Source: Ramlibacter tataouinensis (GTDB lineage Bacteria > Pseudomonadota > Gammaproteobacteria > Burkholderiales > Burkholderiaceae_C). Taken from it: a DNA stretch of 64,000 nt. This document shows, piece by piece, positions 9,975-18,370 of the stretch (its first letter is position 1; every line of letters begins with the position of its first letter). A model generated the notes under the pieces. The model was not told where the DNA came from and ran no database searches. It worked only from the letters and a program-made list of their open reading frames with translations. Made by a program: the position numbers and the translations under genes. Location of the stretch: the NCBI GenBank assembly GCA_002427815.1, contig DIZF01000016.1, forward strand, positions 249,216 to 313,215, in the 5' to 3' direction.

Positions 9975-10574
9975 TCAGGCCGCGGGGCCGGTGCGGCTGC
10001 GCTCGTAGGCTTCGATCTGGGCGGCCTGGCTGAGCGTGTAGTCGATCTCGTCCAGGCCCTCCAGCAGGCAATGCCGCGGGAACGCGTCGATGGGAAACCG
10101 TGTCGGCGGCAGGCCCGGCCCGGCCACGGTTTGATCGATCAGATCGATGCGCACCGAAGCGCCCGGCGACTGGCGCAAGGCGTCCTGGAGCGCGTCGACC
10201 CGCTCTTGCGGCAGCACCACCGGCAGCAGGCCATTCTTGAGCGAGTTGGAGAAAAAGATGTCGCCGAAGCTCGGTGCGATCACGGCGCGGAATCCGCCGT
10301 CGAACAGCGACCATACCGCCTGCTCGCGCGACGAGCCGCAGCCGAAGTTGCGCCCCGCAACCAGGATTCGGGCCTGCGCGTAGACCGGATCGTTCAGCGG
10401 AAAGTCCGAGCGCGGCGTGCCCCGCGCGTCATGCCGCACATCGCGGAACAGGTAGTCGCCGAAGTTGTTGGCGCGCGGTTTTTGCAGATAGCGCGCCGGA
10501 ATGATCTGGTCGGTGTCGGTGTTGATGCCGCCCAGCGGCACGGCCACGGCTTCGAGTTGTCGGAAGGGTTCCAT
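9975..10574 (-). CDS. leuD: 3-isopropylmalate dehydratase small subunit
   Basis: This 199-residue swivel-domain subunit pairs with LeuC to isomerise 2- and 3-isopropylmalate. Hallmarks are INTDTDQIIPARYL near the N-terminus and the GRNFGCGSSREQAVW loop, followed by the PSFGDIFFSNSLKNGLLPV segment. The ATG at 10574 lies five bases after the leuC stop and the leuB start follows 30 bases downstream, so the genes are co-transcribed. Confidence 0.93.
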   Translation of the reverse strand: MEPFRQLEAVAVPLGGINTDTDQIIPARYLQKPRANNFGDYLFRDVRHDARGTPRSDFPLNDPVYAQARILVAGRNFGCGSSREQAVWSLFDGGFRAVIAPSFGDIFFSNSLKNGLLPVVLPQERVDALQDALRQSPGASVRIDLIDQTVAGPGLPPTRFPIDAFPRHCLLEGLDEIDYTLSQAAQIEAYERSRTGPAA

Positions 10575-10579
10575 GTCTT

Positions 10580-11998
10580 TCACCGCCGCAGGGTTCGCAC
10601 GTCGCTCAAGCGGCCAATGACGGCCGCCGCGGCGGCCATCGCCGGGCTCATCAGGTGGGTGCGGGCACCCGGTCCCTGCCGGCCGACGAAGTTGCGGTTG
10701 GAGGTCGAGGCGCAACGCTGGCCCGGCGCGACCTGGTCGCCGTTGGTCCCCAGGCACATCGAGCAGCCGGCAAAGCGCCATTGGAAGCCGGCCTCGAGGA
10801 ACACGCGGTCCAGGCCCTCGGCTTCGGCCTGGCGCTTGACCAGGCCCGAGCCCGGCACCACCCATGCCTCGACGCCTGCGGCCACATACCGGCCGCGGGC
10901 CACGTCGGCCGCGCTGCGCAGGTCTTCGATACGGCCGTTGGTGCACGAGCCGATGAAGACGCGGTCCACCGCGAGTTCGGTCAGCGGCTGACCCGGTTGC
11001 AGGCCCATGTAGGCGAGCGCGCGCCGCATGGATTCGCGCCGGGTCGCGTCGGCCGTGGTGGCGGGGTCGGGCACGCGGCCGGTGATGGGCAGCGCGTCCT
11101 CGGGGCTGGTGCCCCAGGTGACCATGGGCGCGATCTCGTCGGCGTGCAGCGCGACCTCCCGGTCGAAAACCGCGCCGGCGTCGCTGGGCAACTCTCGCCA
11201 TTGCGCGACCGCTGCATCCCAGGCGGCGCCCTGCGGCGCGAAGGGGCGGCCGGCCAGCCATTGGAACGTGGTGTCGTCCGGCGCGATCATCCCGGCCCGC
11301 GCGCCGGCTTCGATGGTCATGTTGCACACGGTCATGCGCGCTTCCATCGACAGCGAACGGATGGCCTCGCCGGCGTACTCGATCACGTGGCCCGTGCCGC
11401 CCGCCGAGCCTATCCTGGCGATGACCGAAAGAATCACGTCCTTGGCCGTCACGCACGGCCCCAGCCGCCCGTCCACGGTGATGCGCAGCGTGGGGGGCAT
11501 GCGCTGCCACAGCGTTTGCGTGGCGAGCACGTGCGTGATCTCGAAAGAGCCGATGCCGAATGCCAGGGCGCCCAGCGCGCCGTGGGTCGACGTGTGGCTG
11601 TCGCCGCACACGATCAGCATGCCCGGCAGGCTCAGGCCCTGCTCGGGGCCGACCACGTGGACGATGCCTTGCCGCTCGTCGCCCAGCCCGAAGAACCGGA
11701 TGCCGGCGGCGGCGCAATCGTCTTGCAGCGCCTGCGCCATGGCGCGCTTTTCCGGGTCGGCGACGCTCGCGAGTTGGCGCGTGTGGGTCGGCACGTAGTG
11801 GTCGGCCGTGGCAAAGGCACGCTCGGGCGAGCGCACCGGCAGGCGGCGCTGGCGCAGCAATTCGAAGGCCGGGGCCGAGCCGTCCTGCACCAGGTGGCGG
11901 TCGACGTACAGCAGCGTCTGGCCGTCGTCGCGCCGGGCGACGACATGTTGCGCCCAGATTTTTTCGAACAGCGTGCGGGCGGCCAGGGCGGAAGTCAT
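10580..11998 (-). CDS. leuC: 3-isopropylmalate dehydratase large subunit
   Basis: This 472-residue aconitase-superfamily subunit carries the [4Fe-4S] ligands in FIGSCTNGR and in CSMCLGTN near the C-terminus. The substrate-loop motifs CGDSHTSTHGALGALAFGIG and YAGEAIRSLSMEARMTVCNM are also present. Length is normal for bacterial LeuC. It starts 8 bases after the stop of the TTT receptor gene. Whether a second, dedicated biosynthetic leuCDB exists elsewhere cannot be seen here. Confidence 0.93.
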   Translation of the reverse strand: MTSALAARTLFEKIWAQHVVARRDDGQTLLYVDRHLVQDGSAPAFELLRQRRLPVRSPERAFATADHYVPTHTRQLASVADPEKRAMAQALQDDCAAAGIRFFGLGDERQGIVHVVGPEQGLSLPGMLIVCGDSHTSTHGALGALAFGIGSFEITHVLATQTLWQRMPPTLRITVDGRLGPCVTAKDVILSVIARIGSAGGTGHVIEYAGEAIRSLSMEARMTVCNMTIEAGARAGMIAPDDTTFQWLAGRPFAPQGAAWDAAVAQWRELPSDAGAVFDREVALHADEIAPMVTWGTSPEDALPITGRVPDPATTADATRRESMRRALAYMGLQPGQPLTELAVDRVFIGSCTNGRIEDLRSAADVARGRYVAAGVEAWVVPGSGLVKRQAEAEGLDRVFLEAGFQWRFAGCSMCLGTNGDQVAPGQRCASTSNRNFVGRQGPGARTHLMSPAMAAAAAVIGRLSDVRTLRR

Positions 11999-12006
11999 CG
12001 GCCCCG

Positions 12007-12984
12007 TCAGTCGAACTTGGCGCCGGACAGGCGCACGATGGACTCGTAGCGCTTGATCTCGGAGCTGATGAAATTGGCGAAGTCTTCGGGCGAGCCGCCG
12101 CCGATCTCGGCGCCGAACTCGGTCATGCGCCGCTGCATGTCGGGCGACTTGAGCACCAGGTTGGCCTCGGCGTTGAGCTTGTCGATGATGGGCCGTGGCG
12201 TGCCGGCGGGTGCCATGAGGCCATACCACGAGGAAGCGTAGACGCCCGGCAATCCCGCCTCGTCGAAGGTGGGCACGTCGGGCAGCGCCGGATTGCGTTT
12301 CTTCGAGGCCACGGCCAGCGCGCGCAGCTTGCCGCCGGCAATGAACGGCAGGCAGGTGGTGGTGTCGAGCATCAGGGAGATATGGCCGGCCACCAGGTCG
12401 GCCTCGGCCGGCGAGGTGCCTTTGTACGGCACGTGAACGATGTCGACCTTGGCCGCCGACATGAACTGCACCGCCGCCAGATGCTGCGACGAACCGACGC
12501 CGCCCGATCCGTAGTTGAGCTTGCCGGGATTGGCTTGCGCCAGGGCTATCAGTTCCTTGACGGTCCTGGCGGGCGAGGAGACGGGCACGACCAGGATGTT
12601 GGGCACCGCCGAGACGTAGACGATGGGCGCGAAGTCCTTGATCGGATCGAATCCCAGCCGGCTGTACAGGTGGACGTTCACCGCGTTGGGGCTGATCGAT
12701 CCCATCAGCAGGTTGTAGCCGTCGGGTTTTGCGCGCGCGGCCAGCTCGGTGCCGATGTTGCCGCCGGCGCCGCCGCGGTTGTCGATCACGATGGGCTGGC
12801 CGAGCAGATGCGACAACGGCTCGCCGAGCATCCGGGCGGTGGTATCGACGCCGCCGCCGGCAGGCCAGGGCACCATCAATTTGATGGGCTGGGTCGGGTA
12901 GTTGGCGGCCCCCGTCTGGGCGACCGCGGCCGTGGCCAACGCGAGCAACGTCGCCGCCACGCAGGCATGCAGTTTATTCAACAT
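12007..12984 (-). CDS. Bug/TctC-type tripartite tricarboxylate transporter receptor
   Basis: This 325-residue periplasmic solute receptor begins with a signal peptide (MLNKLHACVAATLLALATAAVAQ). Family motifs are LMVPWPAGGGVDTTAR, the VIDNRGGAGGNIGTE loop and the conserved PDGYNLLMGS, VPYKGTSPAEAD and LPDVPTFDEAGLPG segments. The ATG at 12984 is preceded by GGAG at good spacing; the longer open frame lacks a signal peptide at its start. Bug proteins bind carboxylates and deliver them to TctAB permeases, which are absent here. It is first in the operon with leuCDB, suggesting the ligand may be a substrate or analogue handled by those enzymes. Confidence 0.92.
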   Translation of the reverse strand: MLNKLHACVAATLLALATAAVAQTGAANYPTQPIKLMVPWPAGGGVDTTARMLGEPLSHLLGQPIVIDNRGGAGGNIGTELAARAKPDGYNLLMGSISPNAVNVHLYSRLGFDPIKDFAPIVYVSAVPNILVVPVSSPARTVKELIALAQANPGKLNYGSGGVGSSQHLAAVQFMSAAKVDIVHVPYKGTSPAEADLVAGHISLMLDTTTCLPFIAGGKLRALAVASKKRNPALPDVPTFDEAGLPGVYASSWYGLMAPAGTPRPIIDKLNAEANLVLKSPDMQRRMTEFGAEIGGGSPEDFANFISSEIKRYESIVRLSGAKFD

Positions 12985-13059
12985 CTCTTGTCTCCGGTAT
13001 TGTTCAGGTTGCAGCCGCATCCTATTGGCCGGGGGATTGGATGGCAATCACAATTAAGG

Positions 13060-13072
13060 CATGCACGGCATG
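13060..13072. promoter_or_regulatory. Inverted repeat between the TTT receptor and LysR genes (possible LysR-type site)
   Basis: CATGC-ACG-GCATG is a perfect 5-3-5 dyad in the 119-base divergent spacer, about 30 bases before the LysR start. It sits next to an AT-rich ATAAAA stretch. LysR-type regulators usually bind short interrupted dyads in just this position. The assignment rests on location and symmetry only. Confidence 0.3.
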
Positions 13073-13103
13073 ATAAAAACTCATGCTACTGTTCGCCCAA
13101 GCC

Positions 13104-14000
13104 ATGCCCCGCCATCTGCCCCCGCTCAATGCCCTGCGCGCCTTCGAGGCGGCCGCCCGCTGCGGCAACTTCACCCGCGCCGCCCAGGAGCTGTGCGTGA
13201 CGCAGGGCGCCGTCAGCCGGCACATCGCCACGCTGGAGGACTGGCTGAAGGTCCGGTTGTTCGAGCGCAGCCGCCACGGCATCCAGCTCACCCCGCCGGG
13301 GCAGGTGTATTTCACGAGCGCGCGGGCCGCACTGGACCAGATCGAGCACGGAACGCGGCAACTGCAGCAAAGCCCGGACGAGCGCCGCCTGCGCATCAAG
13401 CTGCCCCCGACCTTCGCCATCCGGTGGCTCATTCCGCGGCTGGCCCGCTTCCACGCGCGGCACCCGGAGATCGACGTGCAGATCACCACCTCGCACCAGC
13501 GCGCCGACTTCGAGCGCGAAGAGGTGGACGTGAGCATCCATTCGGAACCGACCCCGCCGGCCGGCCCCGGCTACCGCCGGCTGTTCGGCGAAACGCTGGT
13601 GCCGGTGTGCGCGCCCGGCCTGCTGGAACGCGGCCCGCCACTGAAGAAGGCCGACGACCTGGCGCGCCACGTGCTGCTGTGCTCGATGAACCGGCCCAAC
13701 GACTGGCCCGCCTGGCTGGCTGCCGCCGGCGCACACGGCGTGGACGGCAACAGCGGCCTCAAGTTCGAGAACGCCGCCCTGGCCTACCAGGCCGCCGCCG
13801 ACCAGCTGGGCGTCATCGTGGCGCTGCTGCCGTTCGTGCGCGACGACCTGGCGGCCGGCCGCCTGATCGCGCCGTTCGCGCTGCGCGTGCCGACCGCAGG
13901 AGCCTACTACCTGGCCTATCCCACCCGCTCGCCGCAGCCCAGGCGAGTGCTTGATTTCGAGGAGTGGATCGTTGCGGAGGCGCAGGCGGTCGATGGCTGA
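13104..14000 (+). CDS. LysR-family transcriptional regulator (GcvA-like)
   Basis: This 298-residue regulator has an N-terminal winged helix (LNALRAFEAAARCGNFTRAAQELCVTQ...) and a substrate-binding domain typical of the GcvA subgroup (RLRIKLPPTFAIRWLIPRLARF). The start MPRHLPPLNALRAFEA at 13104 matches the usual GcvA-type beginning better than the ATG at 13083. It is divergent from the TTT receptor-leuCDB operon and probably controls it. Fragmented sequence follows right after its stop. Confidence 0.9.
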   Translation: MPRHLPPLNALRAFEAAARCGNFTRAAQELCVTQGAVSRHIATLEDWLKVRLFERSRHGIQLTPPGQVYFTSARAALDQIEHGTRQLQQSPDERRLRIKLPPTFAIRWLIPRLARFHARHPEIDVQITTSHQRADFEREEVDVSIHSEPTPPAGPGYRRLFGETLVPVCAPGLLERGPPLKKADDLARHVLLCSMNRPNDWPAWLAAAGAHGVDGNSGLKFENAALAYQAAADQLGVIVALLPFVRDDLAAGRLIAPFALRVPTAGAYYLAYPTRSPQPRRVLDFEEWIVAEAQAVDG

Positions 14001-14022
14001 ATGCAGCCGTGCGGCCTCCGCG

Positions 14023-14182
14023 GCGGTGCGAGCGCGCGAAGGAGTTGTTCTATCGCAGCGAGAAGCCGGTGAAGCAGGTGGCGGCCGCGACCCATAGCGG
14101 ACATTCGCACCCCTACGGCGCCTCGGGAAACAAACCCTGCTGCGACGGCAGCCACAGGTGGGTGGGATTCAGGTCCGCTTGA
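14023..14182 (+). pseudogene. Chimeric remnant: AraC helix-turn-helix piece fused in frame to a CDGSH iron-sulfur C-terminus
   Basis: Bases 14023-14092 are nearly identical to the AraC-family segment encoding RCERAKELFYRSEKPVKQVA. In the same frame the sequence continues into ASGNKPCCDGSHRWVGF and a stop at 14180-14182. The second half matches the C-terminal signature of CDGSH-type iron-sulfur proteins (NKPxCDGSHxxxGF), but the first two cysteine ligands (CxC) are missing. The piece begins 22 bases after the LysR stop with no start or ribosome binding site of its own. It is read as the scar of a deletion or recombination between two former genes. Confidence 0.65.
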
Positions 14183-14192
14183 GCGGCCCCAG

Positions 14193-14498
14193 CTAGTGGA
14201 TCCATGACGACTCTGCTTGCGGGAATGACCGCTCTTCGTGTTCGCGAAAGGATGTGTATTGGTGCTCCAGCAACTGCCAATGTGCCGTGAGGGCTGACAG
14301 AGCCAGCCGGAAATGAAGTGACAAGGCCGGATGCTCGGCGAGACCTGCCAAGTTGAGTTCCACCTTTTGAGCGATGCGCTGGCGCTGAACGTTGCAGGCA
14401 GCTTGCGCGTGCGCCGTCATCAGACCAAGCGTTCCCGCCAGAATGGCCTCAGCGCAGGGGAGGCGCTGTTCCTCGTCTCGTTCAGCAACAGATTCCAC
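14193..14498 (-). CDS. Small hypothetical protein
   Basis: This 101-residue protein is not assigned to a named family. A cysteine-containing N-terminal helix (EEQRLPCAEAILAGTLGLMTAHAQ) is followed by an amphipathic helical segment (IAQKVELNLAGLAEHPALS). I have the impression of similar short proteins with CVEA(I/L)xAGTxALMTG helices in Burkholderiales, which supports a real gene. No signal peptide or membrane segment is present. It lies convergent to the remnant downstream of the LysR gene. Function unknown. Confidence 0.55.
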   Translation of the reverse strand: MESVAERDEEQRLPCAEAILAGTLGLMTAHAQAACNVQRQRIAQKVELNLAGLAEHPALSLHFRLALSALTAHWQLLEHQYTSFREHEERSFPQAESSWIH

Positions 14499-14646
14499 CG
14501 GATTCTCCTTCCGTCAAAAAAGGCTCCGACGGCTTGAGCAAGCACCATATGGCGCTGTTTCGAAACCGGCCGGGACGCGCGGGCCGCATGTTCGTCACTA
14601 CTGTTCGTATCCTTGCTTGGATTGGCGCTGCCTGACTCGCAGCGGC

Positions 14647-15033
14647 CTACTTTCCTCCGGTCGTCTTGGGCACTGGCACCCCCTTCTGCCTGGCCATGAT
14701 CATCGATTTGATCCCTTGGTATTGCGACTCGGAAATGACGTTGTGGGTGACCAGATTCGCCTTCGAGAGATAAGGACGTCCGGCGATGACCCGCTCCGCG
14801 TCAGCGGCGCTCAGACCCGGCAATTTCTTCAGTTCAGCCTTCGAAGCGCTGTTGATGTCCACCGGTTTGATGCCAGGTTGGCTCTTCTTCTTGGCGACCG
14901 CGGTTGCGCTCGCTGCAGCATTGGGTTTGGCAACCTTCGGCGCGTCGGGCTGGGCAGCGGCGGCAAATGCCCCGCTCCCAAGCAGCAGCTGACTTGCCGA
15001 GATCACCACGATCATGACGATGTTGGACTTCAT
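14647..15033 (-). CDS. Exported helix-hairpin-helix protein (ComEA-like)
   Basis: This 128-residue protein has an N-terminal signal peptide (MKSNIVMIVVISASQLLLGS), an Ala/Pro/Lys-rich linker and a C-terminal ComEA-type helix-hairpin-helix. The latter reads VDINSASKAELKKLPGLS...AERVIAGRPYLSKANL and binds DNA non-specifically in competence proteins. The ATG at 15033 is preceded by AGGAATGGA, and the longer frame upstream does not encode a signal sequence at its start. It lies just beyond the decaheme cytochrome on the same strand, but a 236-base gap makes an operon unlikely. Similar small proteins occur without competence genes, so a DNA-uptake role is only a possibility. Confidence 0.8.
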   Translation of the reverse strand: MKSNIVMIVVISASQLLLGSGAFAAAAQPDAPKVAKPNAAASATAVAKKKSQPGIKPVDINSASKAELKKLPGLSAADAERVIAGRPYLSKANLVTHNVISESQYQGIKSMIMARQKGVPVPKTTGGK

Positions 15034-15216
15034 TCCATTCCTCTGAAAAAAAGGACCCGAAAACCTCGCGGTCATCTGGTCCGCCTTTATCACCTTCTCG
15101 TAGCACACGCTTTCGAGTGTCCGACGATCCACCTGAGTTGATCATCAGCTAACGGCACCAGAGCCAATGAATAACCCGGAAGCGTTGCCGCCCCCGGGTC
15201 AGTGTCTTGCGCCAGC

Positions 15217-15246
15217 AGACTGGACGCGGCGGACCGCATCCAGTCT
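15217..15246 (-). terminator. Strong hairpin downstream of the decaheme cytochrome gene
   Basis: Arms of 13 bases (AGACTGGACGCGG at 15217-15229 and CCGCATCCAGTCT at 15234-15246) pair with one wobble around a CGGA loop, starting about 22 bases past the cytochrome stop. No U-tract follows on either strand. It may be a Rho-dependent or 3'-end-stabilising structure rather than a classical terminator. Confidence 0.5.
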
Positions 15247-15268
15247 TGACCAGCGCTCTACAAGCAGA

Positions 15269-18130
15269 TCACTGCTTATGTACTACGCTGATATCCGCTG
15301 TCTTGCCATTGCCATGGCACACCAGGCACTGCTCAGTTCTGGTCACCGCAGTACTGCGCGGGTCATAGAACGAACCGCCGTTGTTTTCCATGTGGGCTGT
15401 CGCCGTGGTGGAGTCGTGGCAAGTCGAGCACACCGCGGTAATTGGCGAGGTGACGAGATTGTTGCCCTGCGTCGTACCCGCCACCAGCGTGCCCGTAGCG
15501 GGATTGACGCTCCAGCCCGTGCCGTAGTCCGTGGTGTTGTCCACCTTCAGGCCATACGCCCAATTGCCACTTCCAACCGGGGCCGCTTGCGGGAATACGT
15601 AAGCGGTCGTGCTGGCCGGATTCAGCTTGCCGGTGGCACCCTGAACGTTGAGCATCCCGGCGATCAGATCAGGCGTGTACTGGCTCGCGCTGAAGTCGTA
15701 GGTTCCCGGCAGGTGGCATTGCTGGCAGTCTTTAAGTACGCCCGGATACATCAGAGTGGAATAGTTGTCCGTCGCCGAGACCGCGTGCCAGGTGAAGGGC
15801 ACGGTGCGCTTGCCGGCGCTGTGAATGCCGTGCACCCAGACCCGGAAGGAGGCTGACCAACCCGTGCTGCCGCCCTGGTTCGGCGTATGGCAAGTCGGGC
15901 ACATGGCAATGCTGTAATTGCCGTCGTGGAAGTTGGGCGAGGTGCCCAGCCGGTCGTGGCAGGTGTTGCACTTGGTCTCACTGAAGATCACGCGGCGCGC
16001 GACGTTCGGCTTGCCGTCCGGCGTGTTGCCGGTTGCCGCCGCCATGGCCGGAACGCCGGGCAGCAGGCCGCCTCGTTCCGTCACAGTCGGATCGGAGAAA
16101 GAGCCGGCTATCAGCGCCGTGACCATCTTGGCATCCGTGGGCAGGGCCAAGCTGTGCACCGTGCTGTAACGGCCGGTCGAACTGGCTGCGATCGTGACCG
16201 TATAGGTGTTGGTCGCATCACCCACAAGCGAGTTTCCGTTGGCACCGGCCCAGGCGTCGGCCAGGCTCAGCGTATCGTGACCGCTGTTCCAGTCGCTCGG
16301 TGCCGCAATGCCGTCCTGTCCGGTTGCATAGGCGACCTGGAACGTCGGGCCGCCGGTGTAACCCGTGAGCGGCACGGCTCCGGCCGCATAGGCGTTCAGC
16401 GCAACCGCGGTGCCGTCCTTGAGGATCTGGAACTTGACCACTACTTGCTTGCTGCTGTTGATCGTCACGCCGCTGATCTTGTAGGCGAAGCTCGCGACAC
16501 CCGCCTTGACGACTGGATTGTTCAAGGAAGCGATGGTGGTCCGGTGGTAAACCGGAATGGTCGTTGCGTCGTGGCACAGCGCGCACAGGGAGTCATCGGG
16601 TTTGGCACCACCGACGTGGCCCGTCGCGGTCGTCCCGACGGGTTTGCCTGCCGCAACGTCCGCATCGCGGTTGGCCAGGGTTATCCCTTGTCCGGTGGCA
16701 AAGTTGATGCCGTCATGGCAGGCACCGCAGGCCAGGCGACTGGGAACTTTCATCCAGTTGTCGCCATCCTTGGTCTGGTTGGCGTTGACCGAACCGTCGG
16801 ATTTCGTCGCCGAACCATCGTGGCACTTGGTGCAGTTGCGCTGGTCCTGCGGGAAACCGACCAGGTTGTAGCATTGGCCACGATTCGAATTGGTGGTGGC
16901 GTCACACCCTGTCGTTCCATCGGCCTTCTTCGCATGGGCATTCAGGTTGTAGCCGGTCTTGACCAGATCGCTGCCCATGTGCGTCTGGTGAATCATGCGC
17001 GGGTAGGTGAACGCCGATTCGCCATTGACCCTCTTGTAGCCGTTCTTATCGGTGTCGTCGTAGCCGGTCGCGGTTGTCTTCGCTTCGGGGAAACCGTATT
17101 TCGTCTGGTCGGTGTGGCAGGACACGCACAGCCGTGGATCATTGCGCCCGACAGCCGACCCAGCGGGAATCCCATTTCCGGGAGCCGAGTAACTGACGTG
17201 GCCGATGCCCTTCTTCACAGTCACGTTGTCGTGGCATCCGTCGCATGACCCTGCCGCAACGATGTCGCGCGTAACGGTTGGCGTGCCGCCGCCCGGGACA
17301 AAGTCGTAGCCGATGTTCGCCGTGAACACCAAGGGAACAGGCGGCGCGGTCTGCACGGCGCTGGGGCTGTTGGTGCCTGTGCCGGGCATGTTGCCGGCGA
17401 CGAAGATGCCCAGGCGGTGGGTCAGGCTCGGGTCATAGGAGACGTCGCCCAGATCGGCCTTCTTGGAAAGGCCGTCGGCCGAATCGATCAGACTGGCAAC
17501 CTGCGCCGCGGCTTGCTTGATATCGCGGTAGAAGGTGTACTGGTAGGTGCCGTCACCGTTATCGACCAGGGTGCCTTGCGTGTCGGCGGACGGGAAGGTC
17601 CCGCACACCGTCGGTTTGGTGGTCGAATCGCATGAGGCGCTGGCGGCCACAGTACCCCCCGTCTGGGCGACGGTGGGCGGCTTGGTGACGATATAGCTGA
17701 CCCACTTGCTGGGGCCGCCATTGCTGGCCGGAACCAGCTTGGCCAGGGTGAAGTTGAGGTTTGTGAGGTTGGCAACGATGGCGCTGGAGCTTTGGGACTT
17801 GCTGCCCAGACCCACGATCGGAGTACCGTTGGCATCCTTGACCGTGAACTTGACGACGGGGGGGCTGCTGATGGTGACGCTTTGCACCGTGATCTGCGGC
17901 GCAAGCGCTTGAAACGCCGCAGCGGCATCGGCAGTCGGCGCTACCGAGTTGCCATTGAGACCAACTGAAACGGTGGCGGGGGCGCCGGTCGTGCCAGGTG
18001 GCCCCGCTGGACCCTCCGGACCGGCCGCACCGTCGGACCCACCGCCGCAACCGCCCAGCATCAGCGCGGCGGCTGTCAGTATTGACGCCAACAGCGGCAC
18101 GCTTCTTGATCTGCCAACTCGCTTCAACAT
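15269..18130 (-). CDS. OmcA/MtrC-family decaheme c-type cytochrome, outer-surface lipoprotein
   Basis: This 953-residue lipoprotein has lipobox LGGC with Cys28. A short collagen-like run (GAAGPEGPAGPPGTTGAP) follows, then beta-rich domains and exactly ten CXXCH heme motifs: CDGCH, CVSCH, CTKCH, CGACH, CALCH, CNTCH, CPTCH, CQQCH, CSTCH and CLVCH. They are arranged as two groups of five, as in OmcA/MtrC cytochromes. Those proteins pass electrons from a porin-cytochrome conduit to extracellular metals or humics. No MtrA- or MtrB-like gene is in the window, so its electron donor is unknown. Possible control by the histidine kinase further upstream on the same strand is speculation. Confidence 0.93.
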   Translation of the reverse strand: MLKRVGRSRSVPLLASILTAAALMLGGCGGGSDGAAGPEGPAGPPGTTGAPATVSVGLNGNSVAPTADAAAAFQALAPQITVQSVTISSPPVVKFTVKDANGTPIVGLGSKSQSSSAIVANLTNLNFTLAKLVPASNGGPSKWVSYIVTKPPTVAQTGGTVAASASCDSTTKPTVCGTFPSADTQGTLVDNGDGTYQYTFYRDIKQAAAQVASLIDSADGLSKKADLGDVSYDPSLTHRLGIFVAGNMPGTGTNSPSAVQTAPPVPLVFTANIGYDFVPGGGTPTVTRDIVAAGSCDGCHDNVTVKKGIGHVSYSAPGNGIPAGSAVGRNDPRLCVSCHTDQTKYGFPEAKTTATGYDDTDKNGYKRVNGESAFTYPRMIHQTHMGSDLVKTGYNLNAHAKKADGTTGCDATTNSNRGQCYNLVGFPQDQRNCTKCHDGSATKSDGSVNANQTKDGDNWMKVPSRLACGACHDGINFATGQGITLANRDADVAAGKPVGTTATGHVGGAKPDDSLCALCHDATTIPVYHRTTIASLNNPVVKAGVASFAYKISGVTINSSKQVVVKFQILKDGTAVALNAYAAGAVPLTGYTGGPTFQVAYATGQDGIAAPSDWNSGHDTLSLADAWAGANGNSLVGDATNTYTVTIAASSTGRYSTVHSLALPTDAKMVTALIAGSFSDPTVTERGGLLPGVPAMAAATGNTPDGKPNVARRVIFSETKCNTCHDRLGTSPNFHDGNYSIAMCPTCHTPNQGGSTGWSASFRVWVHGIHSAGKRTVPFTWHAVSATDNYSTLMYPGVLKDCQQCHLPGTYDFSASQYTPDLIAGMLNVQGATGKLNPASTTAYVFPQAAPVGSGNWAYGLKVDNTTDYGTGWSVNPATGTLVAGTTQGNNLVTSPITAVCSTCHDSTTATAHMENNGGSFYDPRSTAVTRTEQCLVCHGNGKTADISVVHKQ

Positions 18131-18311
18131 GTCATCTCCTCGGATCGTTACCCATTAAAAATCGCCTTGCGACATGGAACGCACAACACACGCTCACGTC
18201 GTCTCGAGTCCCATTGATCACACGGCGAGTGAAGCTTTCCCAACACGTCGCGACCGCACAATAGGAATCGGATGACTTTGAGAAGCGCGCACCCAGATTC
18301 AAATGAACTTT

Positions 18312-18335
18312 TGAGCGAGATCAAGATCTCGCTCA
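18312..18335. promoter_or_regulatory. 24-bp palindrome upstream of the cytochrome gene
   Basis: TGAGCGAGATC and GATCTCGCTCA are perfect 11-base inverted arms around AA. They lie about 180 bases before the cytochrome ATG and 36 bases before AraC fragment D. The short centre is more like a protein-binding dyad than a transcription terminator. No binding protein can be named. Confidence 0.4.
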
Positions 18336-18370
18336 CCCCGACCTGACCGGATGCTGACTCGACGCCCGCA

